A stretch of DNA of 52,759 bases from the NCBI GenBank assembly GCA_016765135.1, contig JAESQN010000009.1, positions 1 through 52,759 on the forward strand, given 5' to 3'. Under the pieces are notes generated by a model. It had not been told where the DNA came from. It saw nothing but the letters and a program-made list of their open reading frames with translations, and made no database searches. How positions within the stretch are numbered: position 1 is the first letter of the stretch; the number at the start of each line of letters is the position of its first letter. The stretch comes from Robiginitomaculum sp. (GTDB lineage: Bacteria; Pseudomonadota; Alphaproteobacteria; Caulobacterales; Maricaulaceae). Both the position numbers and the translations under genes were made by a program. Shown here one piece after another: positions 17,960-26,636 of the stretch.

Positions 17960-20275
17960 ATGAAAAATTTACCCTCCAGTCGCTATTATCTTATTCTCTT
18001 AACAGTTTTCGCCCTGATATTTATGGGGCTGTCCTCCATGTCTCATGGGCCTCGGCTCAAAAATGCTGATATTGCGCTGGACCAATTTTCTGGTGAACGG
18101 GCTTTGGCGCATCTGGTTGATATGATCGGCAATGATAAACCTCACCCTGCGGGATCAGAGGAAAACAGACGCGTTTTGGAGGTTTTGCGAAACAAATTCG
18201 ACGCTCTGGGTTACGAAACACAAATCCAGAAAACCCTGGCCTGTACCACCCATTACCCCGGATGCAGCCAGGTTGAGAATTTTATTGCCGTGCTTGAGGG
18301 CGGCGGTTCGGGTGACGCCATACTGTTGACCACCCATTATGACAGTGTACCAGCCGCACCGGGCGCAGGGGACGCCGGGGCCGGAGTTGCGGCTTTGATC
18401 GAGGTGGCGCGCATATTAAAGACTGAGCCTGCCGGCAACAATACTGGTCGCAATGATGTGATTTTTCTGATCACCGACGGCGAGGAAGGCGGCTTGCGCG
18501 GGGCTTCTGGTTTTGCCAATGAACATCCGTTAATGAAACGCGTCAAACTGGTGGTCAATCTGGAAGCTCGCGGTGTGTCCGGCCCCAGCACAATGTTCGA
18601 AACCAATAAGGGTAATCTGGCGCTCATTCAGCAGTTCGCCAAAACCAACCCGTACCCGGTGGCAAATTCATTGTCCTATGAGATTTACAAATTGCTCCCT
18701 AATGATACGGATTATTCCATCTATAGGCGCATGGGGGTTGCGGGGTTAAATTTTGCTTTTACGGGCGATGTGGCATTGTATCATTCGGCCCGCGACGATA
18801 TTGCTCATCTTGACAAATCTAGCTTGCAACACCACGGCGAAAACGCTCTCGCTGCCGTGCGGGCTTTTCGAGATAGTGATTTAAGCGTATTGATGGGCGA
18901 AAGCGATGCGACATATTTTGATGTGTTTGGCCGGGTCTTGCTCCACTGGCCGTCAAGCCTGAACTTTCCATTGTCCCTCTTGGCGCTCCTGACATTTGCT
19001 TTCGCCGTTCATAAAAGCCACACAAATTGGCGCTCAAATTTACTGGCGGCAACAGTCCTGCCCGGCGTGATAATACTGGCTCTCGTGTTTAGCTGGTTGT
19101 TGTCTTTCCCCCTGGGCCATTGGCCGCAATTGTTTTATCTGGACCATCCTTATCCGTGGCCGGGGCGTTTGGCCTTGCTATTTACCGCCGCTTTATCAGC
19201 CTGGATACTGGCCAGAATTTTTCGCGACCGACAATCCATAAACTATAATATGCTGGTTGGGCGGGCCGGAGTACTACTGGCAGCTTTGTCAATCATTGCT
19301 GCAATACTGATGCCCGGTGCCAGCTATCAATTTTTGGTTCCAGCCTTGGCTATGGCGGTCGGGTTTGCCATTGATATGGCCCGGCGCAAACAAGAGCGCT
19401 TTATCTGGGCCTTGCACTTTGGTTTGTTAACCGCCGCCTATATGGCAGTGTACCATTTTATCGCTCTGGAAGTTATCGCATCGTATAAACAATCCTATAT
19501 CCGCATTGCCCCGCTGCTGCCGTTGGCTTTGCTGTTGGTTCCGGTTTTTCTGCACACCGGGCGCAAAGATAAGCAAGCCACCCGTTTGTTAGGCTGGGGT
19601 TTTGGCGGGCTGGCTATAGCCACCACATTGACCAGCGCATTATTACCCGGTTTTAATCCCACCCATCCCCGTGTCCAAAATCTGGTGCTTGAAATTAACG
19701 CCCAAACAAAACAAAGCCGCTGGATATCCGAAACTGTTGGCGGGGAAGATAAGGATTTTTTGACCAAGGCCGGGTTCTCCAAAACCAAACAGGATATTCT
19801 GCGCTTTGGACTCTATCCCCGAACCCGTTTCACCAAACCGGCAAGCACCAGCAATCTATCCCCGCCCAATTTTAATCTGCTGTCTGATACGACCGAAGGC
19901 GAACACCGCATCTTGAACACCGAAATCAAGGCCAGCAATAATGGCTTTGGATTATATCTACATTTTCCGGCGGATAACAGGCCCATTAAAATCTTGGTAC
20001 AAGAGGCAGGCTCCGTACTCAATGATATGCTGGCGGCTGAATACGGCCCAGACACGAAACACAATAATCTTTCCATCAGAGGCCCCGGCGACACCAAATA
20101 TAATGTAAAGCTGATTTACCCAAAAGGACAAAAAATCCAACTTTCTCTGGAAGAAAGCATTTCCATCACTGCGGCCGAAACGGATAATATGGCAAATTTA
20201 CGCCCCGAAAATTCCGCCCCCGGATTTTTTGGTGACAGGGTGCAAATATTTACCACAGCTATATTCGAAGAATAA
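17960..20275 (+). CDS. M28 family membrane metallopeptidase
   Basis: A 771-aa protein with an N-terminal transmembrane helix (about 8-28), a zinc aminopeptidase domain of family M28 (about 40-300) and then about seven to eight transmembrane helices (about 330-570) and a C-terminal soluble domain. Zinc and catalytic residues are visible: H126 in TTHYDS, D138 in GAGDAGAG, E175/E176 in DGEEGG. The layout matches the Fxna/ERMP1-like M28 group rather than small secreted aminopeptidases. It starts six bases after ydbL and may share that transcript. Peptide trimming in the periplasm is inferred; the substrate is unknown. Confidence 0.9.
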   Translation: MKNLPSSRYYLILLTVFALIFMGLSSMSHGPRLKNADIALDQFSGERALAHLVDMIGNDKPHPAGSEENRRVLEVLRNKFDALGYETQIQKTLACTTHYPGCSQVENFIAVLEGGGSGDAILLTTHYDSVPAAPGAGDAGAGVAALIEVARILKTEPAGNNTGRNDVIFLITDGEEGGLRGASGFANEHPLMKRVKLVVNLEARGVSGPSTMFETNKGNLALIQQFAKTNPYPVANSLSYEIYKLLPNDTDYSIYRRMGVAGLNFAFTGDVALYHSARDDIAHLDKSSLQHHGENALAAVRAFRDSDLSVLMGESDATYFDVFGRVLLHWPSSLNFPLSLLALLTFAFAVHKSHTNWRSNLLAATVLPGVIILALVFSWLLSFPLGHWPQLFYLDHPYPWPGRLALLFTAALSAWILARIFRDRQSINYNMLVGRAGVLLAALSIIAAILMPGASYQFLVPALAMAVGFAIDMARRKQERFIWALHFGLLTAAYMAVYHFIALEVIASYKQSYIRIAPLLPLALLLVPVFLHTGRKDKQATRLLGWGFGGLAIATTLTSALLPGFNPTHPRVQNLVLEINAQTKQSRWISETVGGEDKDFLTKAGFSKTKQDILRFGLYPRTRFTKPASTSNLSPPNFNLLSDTTEGEHRILNTEIKASNNGFGLYLHFPADNRPIKILVQEAGSVLNDMLAAEYGPDTKHNNLSIRGPGDTKYNVKLIYPKGQKIQLSLEESISITAAETDNMANLRPENSAPGFFGDRVQIFTTAIFEE

Positions 20276-20334
20276 TCCGCTCGCATTTTTCTCCCGCTTG
20301 GTTATAACTGGCCAAAACCATATTGGAGAATCCT

Positions 20335-22515
20335 ATGCGTAGCTCATCCACACTCAAACTTACCACCGCATTGGCGGCCATATTAGCGCTTGGGTTTGCG
20401 TCTTGCGGCCCCAAAGCCCCCAAACAAACGGAAAGTCAAATGCTGATACAAGAAGTTGAAACCGGTAATATATTGTTAGACAAATGGGCCGGGCCTTACG
20501 GCGGCGTGCCGCCTTGGGATAAAGTTGATGTTGCCAATTTCGGCGAGACCCTGAATGCGGGTTTTGATATGGCCCGGGGCGAAATTACCAAAATCGCCGA
20601 TAACCCGAACCCGGCCAATTTCGACAATACGATTGTCGCACTGGAGAAATCTGGTAAGGCTTTGAGCCGTACGGCGACGGTGTTTTTCGTCCATGCGGGC
20701 AATCTTAATAAAGACCCAATGCCTGACCTGCTCAAGGAGTTTTCACCAAAATTTGCCGCCTTTAATGACGAGATCAACCAAAACCCGGCGCTCTTTGCCC
20801 GCGTGAAATCCGTCTACGACAATATGGACGAGTTGAACACCGAGCAAAAACGCCTGGTCGATGATTACTATCAAGGCTTTGTTCGTCAAGGCGCTACCTT
20901 GAACGATGAAGACAAAGCCAAGATGAGTAAAATCAACGGACGATTGGCCACATTGACCAACCAATTCGGGCAAAACGTATTACACGATGAAGAAAGCTAT
21001 ATCACCTATATTGAAGACGAAGCTGACTTGGCCGGTCTGCCGGGCTGGCTAAAAACCTCAATGGCATCTGCCGCCAAGTCCAATGATCCAGAAGGCGCGA
21101 AAGGCGCGTGGGCTATCACCAATACTCGCTCTAGCATGGACCCGTTTCTGACCTATTCCGACAACCGGGTTTTGCGCGAAATCGTCTGGAACACATATTA
21201 TAACCGGGGCGACAACGGCGACGAGTGGGACAATAATGCCATCATCACTGAAATTCTGCAGCTTAGAGACCAGCGGGCAAAATTGCTCGGCTTTAAAACT
21301 CATGCCCATTGGAAACTGGAAGACCAGATGGCCAAGAAACCTGAAAATGCAATCGCTTTGATGGAGAAAGTTTGGCCACATGCTATAGGGCGCGCCCGCG
21401 AAGAGGTGGCCGAAATGCAAGCCATTGCCGACGCCGAGCAAGCCTTTATAAAAATCGCACCGTGGGACTACCGCTATTACGCCGAAAAAGTGCGCAAGGC
21501 CAAATATGATCTCGATTTCAACGAGGTCAAACCCTATATGCAAATGGAAAAACTGCGCGAAGGCATGATGTGGTCGGCGGGTGAGCTTTACGGATTGACC
21601 TTCAGCCAAATTGACGACGCGCCCGTATTCCACGAAGATGTCCGGGTTTGGGAAGTTAAAGACGCAGGCGGTGCTCATGTTGGCCTGTGGTATTTTGACC
21701 CCTATGCCCGTAAAGGCAAACGCTCTGGTGCCTGGATGAGTGCCTACCGCACCCAGGAAAAACTGGACGGCAAGCCGACCACCGTAATCGTCTCCAACAA
21801 TTCCAATTTTGTCAAAGGCGAACCGGGCAAGCCAGTTCTCATTTCATGGAACGACGCCGAAACCCTGTTCCATGAATTTGGCCACGCTATTCACGGACTT
21901 AATTCCGATGTCACCTATCCGACATTATCCGGCACATCCGTGTCGCGGGATTATGTGGAGTTCCCGTCCCAGCTTTATGAGCGCTGGCTGACCACACCAG
22001 AAGTCTTGAACAAATATGCTGTCCATTACGAAACAGGCGAGCCGATACCGCAAGCTCTACTGGATAAAATCGCGAAGGCCTCCACCTTCCGCCAAGGCTT
22101 TGACACCACTGAGTATCTGGCGTCCGCATTGATCGATATGAAATTGCACATGGCGGGCGGCGAGCCTATTGACGCGGATAAATTCGAGCGCGAGACATTG
22201 GCGGCTTTGGGTATGCCAAGCGAAATCGTCATGCGTCACCGCACCCCGCATTTCAACCATATCTTCTCGGGTGGTTATCACGCCGGGTATTACTCCTATC
22301 TCTGGGCCGATACCTTGACCGCAGATGCGGCCGAAGCCTTTACCGAAGCCGGTGGCTTCTATGATAAAGACGTGGCCAAACGTTTGCGCGACAACATTAT
22401 GTCCGTGGGTAATACCGTGGACCCCGCCGACGGGTTCCGCGCTTTCAGAGGCCGGGACGTCGAAGTTGAAGCCTTGATGCGGGACCGTGGTTTTGCCGAT
22501 AAAAAAGACAAGTAA
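20335..22515 (+). CDS. M3 family metallopeptidase, Dcp-like, predicted lipoprotein
   Basis: A protein of about 726 aa. The signal peptide SSTLKLTTALAAILALGFASC has a lipobox-like end (FASC), so it is probably a lipoprotein. The thermolysin-like zinc motif HEFGH lies at about residue 510 in ETLFHEFGHAIHGL. The C-terminal HHRTPHFNHIFSGGYHAGYYSYLW-like region (positions about 22230-22300) is typical of peptidyl-dipeptidase Dcp and oligopeptidase A. It would release dipeptides or short peptides in the envelope. GGAG sits six bases before the ATG at 20335, which decides the start. The 3' end overlaps the next gene by 29 bases. Confidence 0.93.
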   Translation: MRSSSTLKLTTALAAILALGFASCGPKAPKQTESQMLIQEVETGNILLDKWAGPYGGVPPWDKVDVANFGETLNAGFDMARGEITKIADNPNPANFDNTIVALEKSGKALSRTATVFFVHAGNLNKDPMPDLLKEFSPKFAAFNDEINQNPALFARVKSVYDNMDELNTEQKRLVDDYYQGFVRQGATLNDEDKAKMSKINGRLATLTNQFGQNVLHDEESYITYIEDEADLAGLPGWLKTSMASAAKSNDPEGAKGAWAITNTRSSMDPFLTYSDNRVLREIVWNTYYNRGDNGDEWDNNAIITEILQLRDQRAKLLGFKTHAHWKLEDQMAKKPENAIALMEKVWPHAIGRAREEVAEMQAIADAEQAFIKIAPWDYRYYAEKVRKAKYDLDFNEVKPYMQMEKLREGMMWSAGELYGLTFSQIDDAPVFHEDVRVWEVKDAGGAHVGLWYFDPYARKGKRSGAWMSAYRTQEKLDGKPTTVIVSNNSNFVKGEPGKPVLISWNDAETLFHEFGHAIHGLNSDVTYPTLSGTSVSRDYVEFPSQLYERWLTTPEVLNKYAVHYETGEPIPQALLDKIAKASTFRQGFDTTEYLASALIDMKLHMAGGEPIDADKFERETLAALGMPSEIVMRHRTPHFNHIFSGGYHAGYYSYLWADTLTADAAEAFTEAGGFYDKDVAKRLRDNIMSVGNTVDPADGFRAFRGRDVEVEALMRDRGFADKKDK

Positions 22516-23332
22516 ACCGGTCGAGGCCGGTGCGCTAATCTCGCACCGGTTTCGCGGTTTTTCCAAATATGAAAACACGCTGAAGGGTTTGCGCGCCGCG
22601 CTGGATTTTGGCGTGCGCAATCTTGAATTTGACGTGCGCGTAGCCAAATGCGGCATGCCTATGGTTTATCACGACGAGCACGCCTTGGACGGCACTGGCA
22701 AGAAGCAATATTTGTGCGATTATAAAGCTTCTGAGTACGAAAGCCTGGGCGGGGCATTTGCCAGAATGCCGAGCCTGGACGCATTGTTTAGCACCATTAA
22801 AGTCCATAAATTCCAGGACGCAAAACTGTTGATCGACATAAAAGACTTGGGTTTCGAGCACGAAATCCATGCCCTGGTCATGTATTACCGCCTGCAAAGC
22901 CGGGCCGTTTATGTGTCCTGGGTGGCGGAAGTTCTTTACCGCATCCACGACCTGGCCCCTGAAATCCCTCTCTGTCTAAGCCATTGGAGTGCAGAGGTAA
23001 GTGCCTCCGATGCGGCCAAACATGAGGTCAATATCAGCAAGGGCGGTATTATTCCGCGCATAGATGACCAATATATGACAGGGGTGCGCTACGGTTGGGC
23101 CGTAAAAGACCCGTTGACCGGAGACATGCTCAAGATACTCAAGGCTTCCGGCGGCGGTATTTGTGTGCCAGAGAATTTGTTAACCCGCCCCCTAAGCGAT
23201 TATTACCACGACCAAAAAATGTTCGTTTCCACATATTCCTACACGGGTTGGCAAGCTATAAACGCCCATAAATCGATTTTAAATATCGATATGTTTTTTA
23301 TTGATAACCGGGAGGTTTTTGAGAGATTGTAG
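22487..23332 (+). CDS. Glycerophosphodiester phosphodiesterase family protein
   Basis: A 281-aa GDPD-like TIM-barrel protein. The N-terminus ISHRFRGFSKYENTLKGL keeps the His-Arg and the ENT motif, though the usual HRG is spread to HRFRG. LEFDVR supplies the paired acidic metal ligands, and VYHDEHALDGTG holds the second catalytic His. GDPD enzymes split glycerophosphodiesters into glycerol 3-phosphate and an alcohol. There is no signal peptide. The start is uncertain: the GTG at 22487 lies inside the end of the M3 peptidase gene, and no internal ATG fits the domain. The overlap suggests coupling with that gene. Confidence 0.82.
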   Translation: MVLPIKKTSKPVEAGALISHRFRGFSKYENTLKGLRAALDFGVRNLEFDVRVAKCGMPMVYHDEHALDGTGKKQYLCDYKASEYESLGGAFARMPSLDALFSTIKVHKFQDAKLLIDIKDLGFEHEIHALVMYYRLQSRAVYVSWVAEVLYRIHDLAPEIPLCLSHWSAEVSASDAAKHEVNISKGGIIPRIDDQYMTGVRYGWAVKDPLTGDMLKILKASGGGICVPENLLTRPLSDYYHDQKMFVSTYSYTGWQAINAHKSILNIDMFFIDNREVFERL

Positions 23333-23352
23333 ATTTTGTAGTCCCTATAACC

Positions 23353-23526
23353 CATATCCCTTCACCTTGTTCCTCTCCCAAAGGAGAGGAGACGGTGTGG
23401 CACCTATCCTTGTTAAGTGTTACACCAAAGAATTACGAAGGCTCTATCAATAAAATCCCGTAATCACAAAAGGTTGTGGTAACGTCTCCTCTCCTTTTGG
23501 GGAGAGGAACAAGGTGAGGGGGTATG
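23353..23526. repeat. Long inverted repeat, MITE-like element
   Basis: The left arm 23353-23394 and right arm 23483-23526 are inverted copies of about 43 bases that differ by two small indels and two or three mismatches. The core is ttgttcctctccc plus ggagaggag, so each arm can also fold on itself. The 88-base centre encodes nothing I can see. It fills the space between the convergent GDPD and yacG genes and could end transcription from both sides. The shape fits a miniature non-coding element; no transposase is present. Confidence 0.75.
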
Positions 23527-23548
23527 ATGTTTAAGAGATTACAGAATT

Positions 23549-23737
23549 TCATTCAAATTTTGGATCGGCGTCCGGATCAATATCATTGGCGGGGATTGTG
23601 GCTTCGCCGTCGCGGCCCGGTATGGCATAGTTGCCTTTAAGCCAGCGTCCCAAATCCACATCGGCGCAGCGCTTCGTGCAAAATGGAGCGAAGTTTTCAA
23701 CCGCTGGCTTTTTGCATATTTTACAAACCTTGCTCAT
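23549..23737 (-). CDS. yacG: DNA gyrase inhibitor YacG, zinc ribbon
   Basis: A 62-aa zinc-finger protein. CKIC (Cys5, Cys8) and CTKRC (Cys20, Cys24) form the four-Cys site, followed by [17 protein letters not shown], the conserved YacG signature. E. coli YacG binds GyrB and inhibits DNA gyrase. The start at 23737 is preferred to the in-frame ATG at 23755 because AAAGGA lies at proper spacing before it. That RBS is part of a tandem repeat in the end of the upstream rng gene (23740-23787). Confidence 0.93.
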   Translation of the reverse strand: MSKVCKICKKPAVENFAPFCTKRCADVDLGRWLKGNYAIPGRDGEATIPANDIDPDADPKFE

Positions 23738-23739
23738 CA

Positions 23740-23787
23740 ATCGTCCTTTACACATCGTCCTTTACATCGTCCTTTACATCGTCCTTG
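23740..23787. repeat. 12-bp tandem repeat across the rng end and yacG RBS
   Basis: The unit catcgtccttta occurs at 23753 and 23765, with a partial third copy from 23777 and a degenerate copy at 23740-23750. In rng it encodes a [13 protein letters not shown]-terminus. On the minus strand each unit reads TAAAGGACGATG, so each carries a Shine-Dalgarno-like core and an ATG; the degenerate last one is the yacG RBS. Confidence 0.8.
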
Positions 23788-24788
23788 TACACATCCGTAG
23801 TCTTGCCAGAAACAACACGAAATCTTTGCCCTATACGCCCGGACAATGCTTCGCGCCAATTTATTACACCGTTCTCAAGCCAGGCGAAAGCATCATTGGG
23901 CACCTGCAACACCAAACGCGCCCCGCCGTCAATTTCAGCTTCCGTGGTCAAGCGTCTCAAACCTGCTAGAGCCTGTGTTTCAGCCGTCGGACTGCCGTCC
24001 GGGCCTAGTAATATTTGCGCAATCGTTGGCCCTCTGCGTGTCCGGGTCATTTCAATCGTGCCAAAGCGCGACCAAGGCGCAATTTTTGGCATGTCCGGGT
24101 CGTCGTTAAATCCGTCCTTAAAGGTTTGCCAAACATCGGCTTTGATCTTGCGTTTGCGAAAGTTGGGGAAGTCTATCAAGATCAGCCCACCAATACCGCG
24201 CCTGCGAATTTGGCGAGAAATTTCACGGGCCGCCGTCATGCCGACCTCCGACTTTTGACCCGTACCCGTGTCCACATCGATCATGGTGCCAGCGCGGGTA
24301 TGTTCAATGTAAATATAGCCGCCGCCTTGCAAAGCGACCTCGGTTTCCGCTACCGCTTCAATCCCGTTTACATGGCCGTCTTCGAATTTAATGCCGGGAT
24401 AACGCGCAGAGATCGCCTCGCGTAAGCTGGAGGATTTTTCCTTTATAGGCGTTTTGGCATCGCTCGGCTCAATAAATTTGAGGAGCGCAGCTTTACCCGT
24501 TTCACCCTGGCGCAAGACTGTGGCGCGTATCATCGCCCCTTCAACGAGGCGTGGCGCACCTGGAGTCATGGCAAAGCGTAGTAAGCCGCTTTCACCATTA
24601 TCCAAATCCACAAACGCAGCCATCAGGTCTTTGTCAATGCGTTTGACACGCCCACTAAACACATCGCCTTTGCGGGCAATACCTGCTTCGCTTTCGCGTC
24701 TGACATAATATTCAATATCGCGCTTGCGGTGAATAACCGCGGCCCGCTCTTCGCCAATAGCTTGCTCTATGCGGCACAATTTAGCCAT
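23748..24788 (-). CDS. rng: Ribonuclease E/G family protein (short form)
   Basis: An RNase E/G-type endoribonuclease of about 346 aa, the short form found in many alphaproteobacteria. The S1-like RNA-binding part is at about 30-100 ([23 protein letters not shown]). The catalytic region has [16 protein letters not shown], whose Asp corresponds to a metal ligand, then [16 protein letters not shown]. It is much shorter than E. coli RNase G (about 489 aa) and lacks the Zn-link and small domain. The start is the ATG at 24788 ([12 protein letters not shown]), overlapping maf by 8 bases; an ATG at 24818 is less likely. The C-terminus is a KDDV repeat. Confidence 0.85.
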   Translation of the reverse strand: MAKLCRIEQAIGEERAAVIHRKRDIEYYVRRESEAGIARKGDVFSGRVKRIDKDLMAAFVDLDNGESGLLRFAMTPGAPRLVEGAMIRATVLRQGETGKAALLKFIEPSDAKTPIKEKSSSLREAISARYPGIKFEDGHVNGIEAVAETEVALQGGGYIYIEHTRAGTMIDVDTGTGQKSEVGMTAAREISRQIRRRGIGGLILIDFPNFRKRKIKADVWQTFKDGFNDDPDMPKIAPWSRFGTIEMTRTRRGPTIAQILLGPDGSPTAETQALAGLRRLTTEAEIDGGARLVLQVPNDAFAWLENGVINWREALSGRIGQRFRVVSGKTTDVYKDDVKDDVKDDV

Positions 24789-25383
24789 TTGTTTTTCCTG
24801 TAAAAAATCCCGATCCAATTAACATATTGCGGGTCTCATAGACCGGCAGGCCGACCACATTACTATAGGAACCGCTAATGTGCGAAATAAAGGCTCCGGC
24901 CAAACCCTGTATGCCGTACCCGCCCGCCTTGCCGTCCCATTCACCACTATCTAAATACATATTTATCTCGCCCATTGATAACCGTTTCATCTTTAGCCGC
25001 GTCTCCACCACCCGCGATATTTCTTGCCCGCCTGGGGCTATTAAACAAACCCCGGTAAACACCCGGTGCGCCCGACCTGACAACAGCTCAAGGCAATCTC
25101 TGGCGGTTTCCACATCTTCGGCCTTCGGCAATATACGCCGCCCGACCCCGACCACCGTATCGGCGGACAGGATAAATGCGTCTTTATTGTCCGGCGCAAC
25201 GGCTTGTGCCTTGCCGATAGCCAACCGCAAAGCATGGGGTTTGGGCAGCTCGTCCTTGTGCGGGGTTTCGTCAATATCTGCGGGCATGACTTTGTGCGGA
25301 CGCACACCAATACGCGCCAACAGCTCAAGCCTGCGCGGCGATGCGCTGGCCAATATTAAGGTGTGTGGTTTTGGGCCGCTCAT
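24781..25383 (-). CDS. maf: Maf family nucleotide pyrophosphatase
   Basis: A 200-aa Maf protein: LILASASPRRLELLARIG at the N-terminus, the central LSADTVV, and the C-terminal GKAGGYGIQGLAGAFI signature are all present. Maf proteins hydrolyse non-canonical or canonical nucleoside triphosphates (dTTP/UTP or m7GTP types) to monophosphates and have been linked to septum control. The subtype is not decided here. It begins 13 bases after infA and overlaps rng by 8, so infA-maf-rng-yacG looks like one transcript. Confidence 0.94.
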   Translation of the reverse strand: MSGPKPHTLILASASPRRLELLARIGVRPHKVMPADIDETPHKDELPKPHALRLAIGKAQAVAPDNKDAFILSADTVVGVGRRILPKAEDVETARDCLELLSGRAHRVFTGVCLIAPGGQEISRVVETRLKMKRLSMGEINMYLDSGEWDGKAGGYGIQGLAGAFISHISGSYSNVVGLPVYETRNMLIGSGFFTGKTNG

Positions 25384-25396
25384 CAGGCGTAGCCGC

Positions 25397-25618
25397 TTAT
25401 TTAAAGCGGTAGGTAATCCGCCCTTTGGACAGATCGTATGGGGTCATTTCAACGGTGACTTTATCACCGGCCAAGACCCGAATACGGTTTTTACGCATTC
25501 TGCCCGCCGTGTGCGCAATGATCTCGTGATCATTACCTTCAAGCTTGACGCGAAATGTCGCATTGGGCAGAAGTTCAATAACTTCGCCCTCAAATTCCAA
25601 TAGTTCTTCTTTTGCCAA
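25397..25618 (-). CDS. infA: Translation initiation factor IF-1
   Basis: A 73-aa OB-fold protein with essentially the full IF-1 consensus: [19 protein letters not shown], then [19 protein letters not shown] and [13 protein letters not shown]. It binds the ribosomal A site during initiation. First gene of the infA-maf-rng-yacG group. A 155-base gap separates it from the ArsR-type gene upstream and presumably holds its promoter. Confidence 0.98.
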   Translation of the reverse strand: MAKEELLEFEGEVIELLPNATFRVKLEGNDHEIIAHTAGRMRKNRIRVLAGDKVTVEMTPYDLSKGRITYRFK

Positions 25619-25773
25619 TTGGGTTCCTTTTTTTACTCAATATAGTTTAAAAACAGCCGCAATCATATCCGGCGCAGTTCTTATGCACCGCGTTTAACCA
25701 CGTCTGCACCACAATATATAGGGATTTTTTCACAAATTGCACATTTTGGGCCATAAAAATAGCATTAGGCGCG

Positions 25774-26100
25774 TTATTGAGGCTTACCTCTTACCGTTTT
25801 AGCAGGGGAAATATGCAAATTCAGTTCAGCGAGACTGTGGGCAATGTTTTCCATATTAAGCGTTAAAAATGTAAACCGCCCCACATTGTGCGTATTGATA
25901 ACCCCGCCTTTTCCCATCATGCGAACATGATGGGCAAGATTGGTCTCGCCTATACCTGTAGCCTCTGCCAGCGCCCCGAAACTTAAACCCTTCGCGCCAG
26001 CCTGTTGCAAGGCACGCACCACCAATAACCGCCGATAATGACCCAGCCCGTCAAACAAAGCCGCCAGCTTTCGGAGTTCAATATTCTTATCGTTTATCAT
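25774..26100 (-). CDS. ArsR-type winged-helix transcriptional regulator
   Basis: A 108-aa single-domain regulator. LFDGLGHYRRLLVVRAL and FGALAEATGIGETNLAHHVRMMGKGGVI form the winged helix-turn-helix; VGRFTFLTL is the wing. The Cys metal-binding motif of arsenic sensors is absent, so it probably senses something else. There is no RBS before the ATG: the start codon is embedded in a 40-bp perfect palindrome (26093-26132), which suggests a leaderless or autoregulated transcript. It interrupts the usual infA/phosphatase neighbourhood and may be a late arrival. Confidence 0.85.
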   Translation of the reverse strand: MINDKNIELRKLAALFDGLGHYRRLLVVRALQQAGAKGLSFGALAEATGIGETNLAHHVRMMGKGGVINTHNVGRFTFLTLNMENIAHSLAELNLHISPAKTVRGKPQ

Positions 26101-26132
26101 AATAACTAAACTAGTTTAGTTATTATGATAAA
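26093..26132. promoter_or_regulatory. 40-bp perfect palindrome over the ArsR-type start codon
   Basis: All 20 base pairs from 26112/26113 outward are complementary; the centre is actaaactagtttagt. It covers the first two codons of the regulator gene and 32 bases upstream. The most likely role is an autoregulatory operator for the winged-helix protein, or a hairpin that hides the start codon. Palindromy was checked base by base; function is inferred. Confidence 0.75.
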
Positions 26133-26405
26133 GCAAGCTCTTTCGGGAAATGTGCCGGGTTTGTGTTGGTAGAAAACAGATGGGGCGCACGGCGGGAGTG
26201 CGCAGTCGGGGACAAGAAGTGTAGGCTATAGAATATTGGCGAAGTGTAGAGGTGCGCAATAATTCGAAAAGCTGGCCACAAAAGCACACCCTCTTAGGGT
26301 CTGTTCACATATATCACAAACGGCATGAGTTGGCCCTTTTTGGCTACAAATTAGACCATTTTTCTTAAATGAGTTGGTAGAGGTTATCTCTAATTTTGAC
26401 CCCTA

Positions 26406-26437
26406 TACCCGACATTTTAAGCGGTATGACCTACTAG
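26406..26437. repeat. 32-bp direct repeat, left copy
   Basis: The same 32 bases recur at 26590-26621 with one mismatch (gacatt versus ggcatt); the shared core is ttaagcggtatgacctacta. The two copies flank the palindrome cluster at 26480-26574, with a period of 184 bases. Confidence 0.85.
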
Positions 26438-26479
26438 TAGTGCGTATCTCTCAAATTGATACGTTAAACAGCTTGTAGC

Positions 26480-26574
26480 CCTGTAGGGTGGATTAGGCTT
26501 CTTGGCCGTAATCCACCATCGGCAACCACCAAAAGGTGGATTACGCGCAAAGAGGCGCTAATCCACCCTACAGG
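26480..26574. repeat. BIME-like pair of REP palindromes, copies 2 and 3
   Basis: Two imperfect hairpins, 26487-26517 and 26535-26567, lie head to head. The outermost 17 bases (26480-26496 and 26558-26574) are exact inverted copies, so the whole 95 bases can fold into one cruciform. The first hairpin matches 94-130 of this window (inverted) with one mismatch in about 36 bases. This is the structure of bacterial interspersed mosaic elements. Confidence 0.8.
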
Positions 26575-26589
26575 TTTCGGTGGTTTTTC

Positions 26590-26621
26590 TACCCGGCATT
26601 TTAAGCGGTATGACCTACTAG
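26590..26621. repeat. 32-bp direct repeat, right copy
   Basis: Second copy of the repeat at 26406-26437, with one mismatch. It ends 15 bases before the stop of the phosphatase gene, so the duplication boundary is close to that gene's 3' end. Confidence 0.85.
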
Positions 26622-26636
26622 GGTCTATCATCATAA

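Larger units (their letters stand above)
26133..26636. other. Repeat-rich intergenic region
   Basis: No gene is visible. The region holds a 32-bp direct repeat (26406-26437 and 26590-26621) around a BIME-like palindrome cluster (26480-26574). Position 26296 onward (gggtctgttcacatatat) resembles an insertion-sequence end, but no transposase trace is found. The region separates the ArsR-type gene from the phosphatase gene, at a place where related genomes often have these genes close together. Confidence 0.6.

Noticed and set aside
26296-26330. gggtctgttcacatatat, similar to ends of some insertion sequences
   Set aside because: No matching inverted end and no transposase fragment could be found on either strand of the gap, so an IS remnant cannot be supported.
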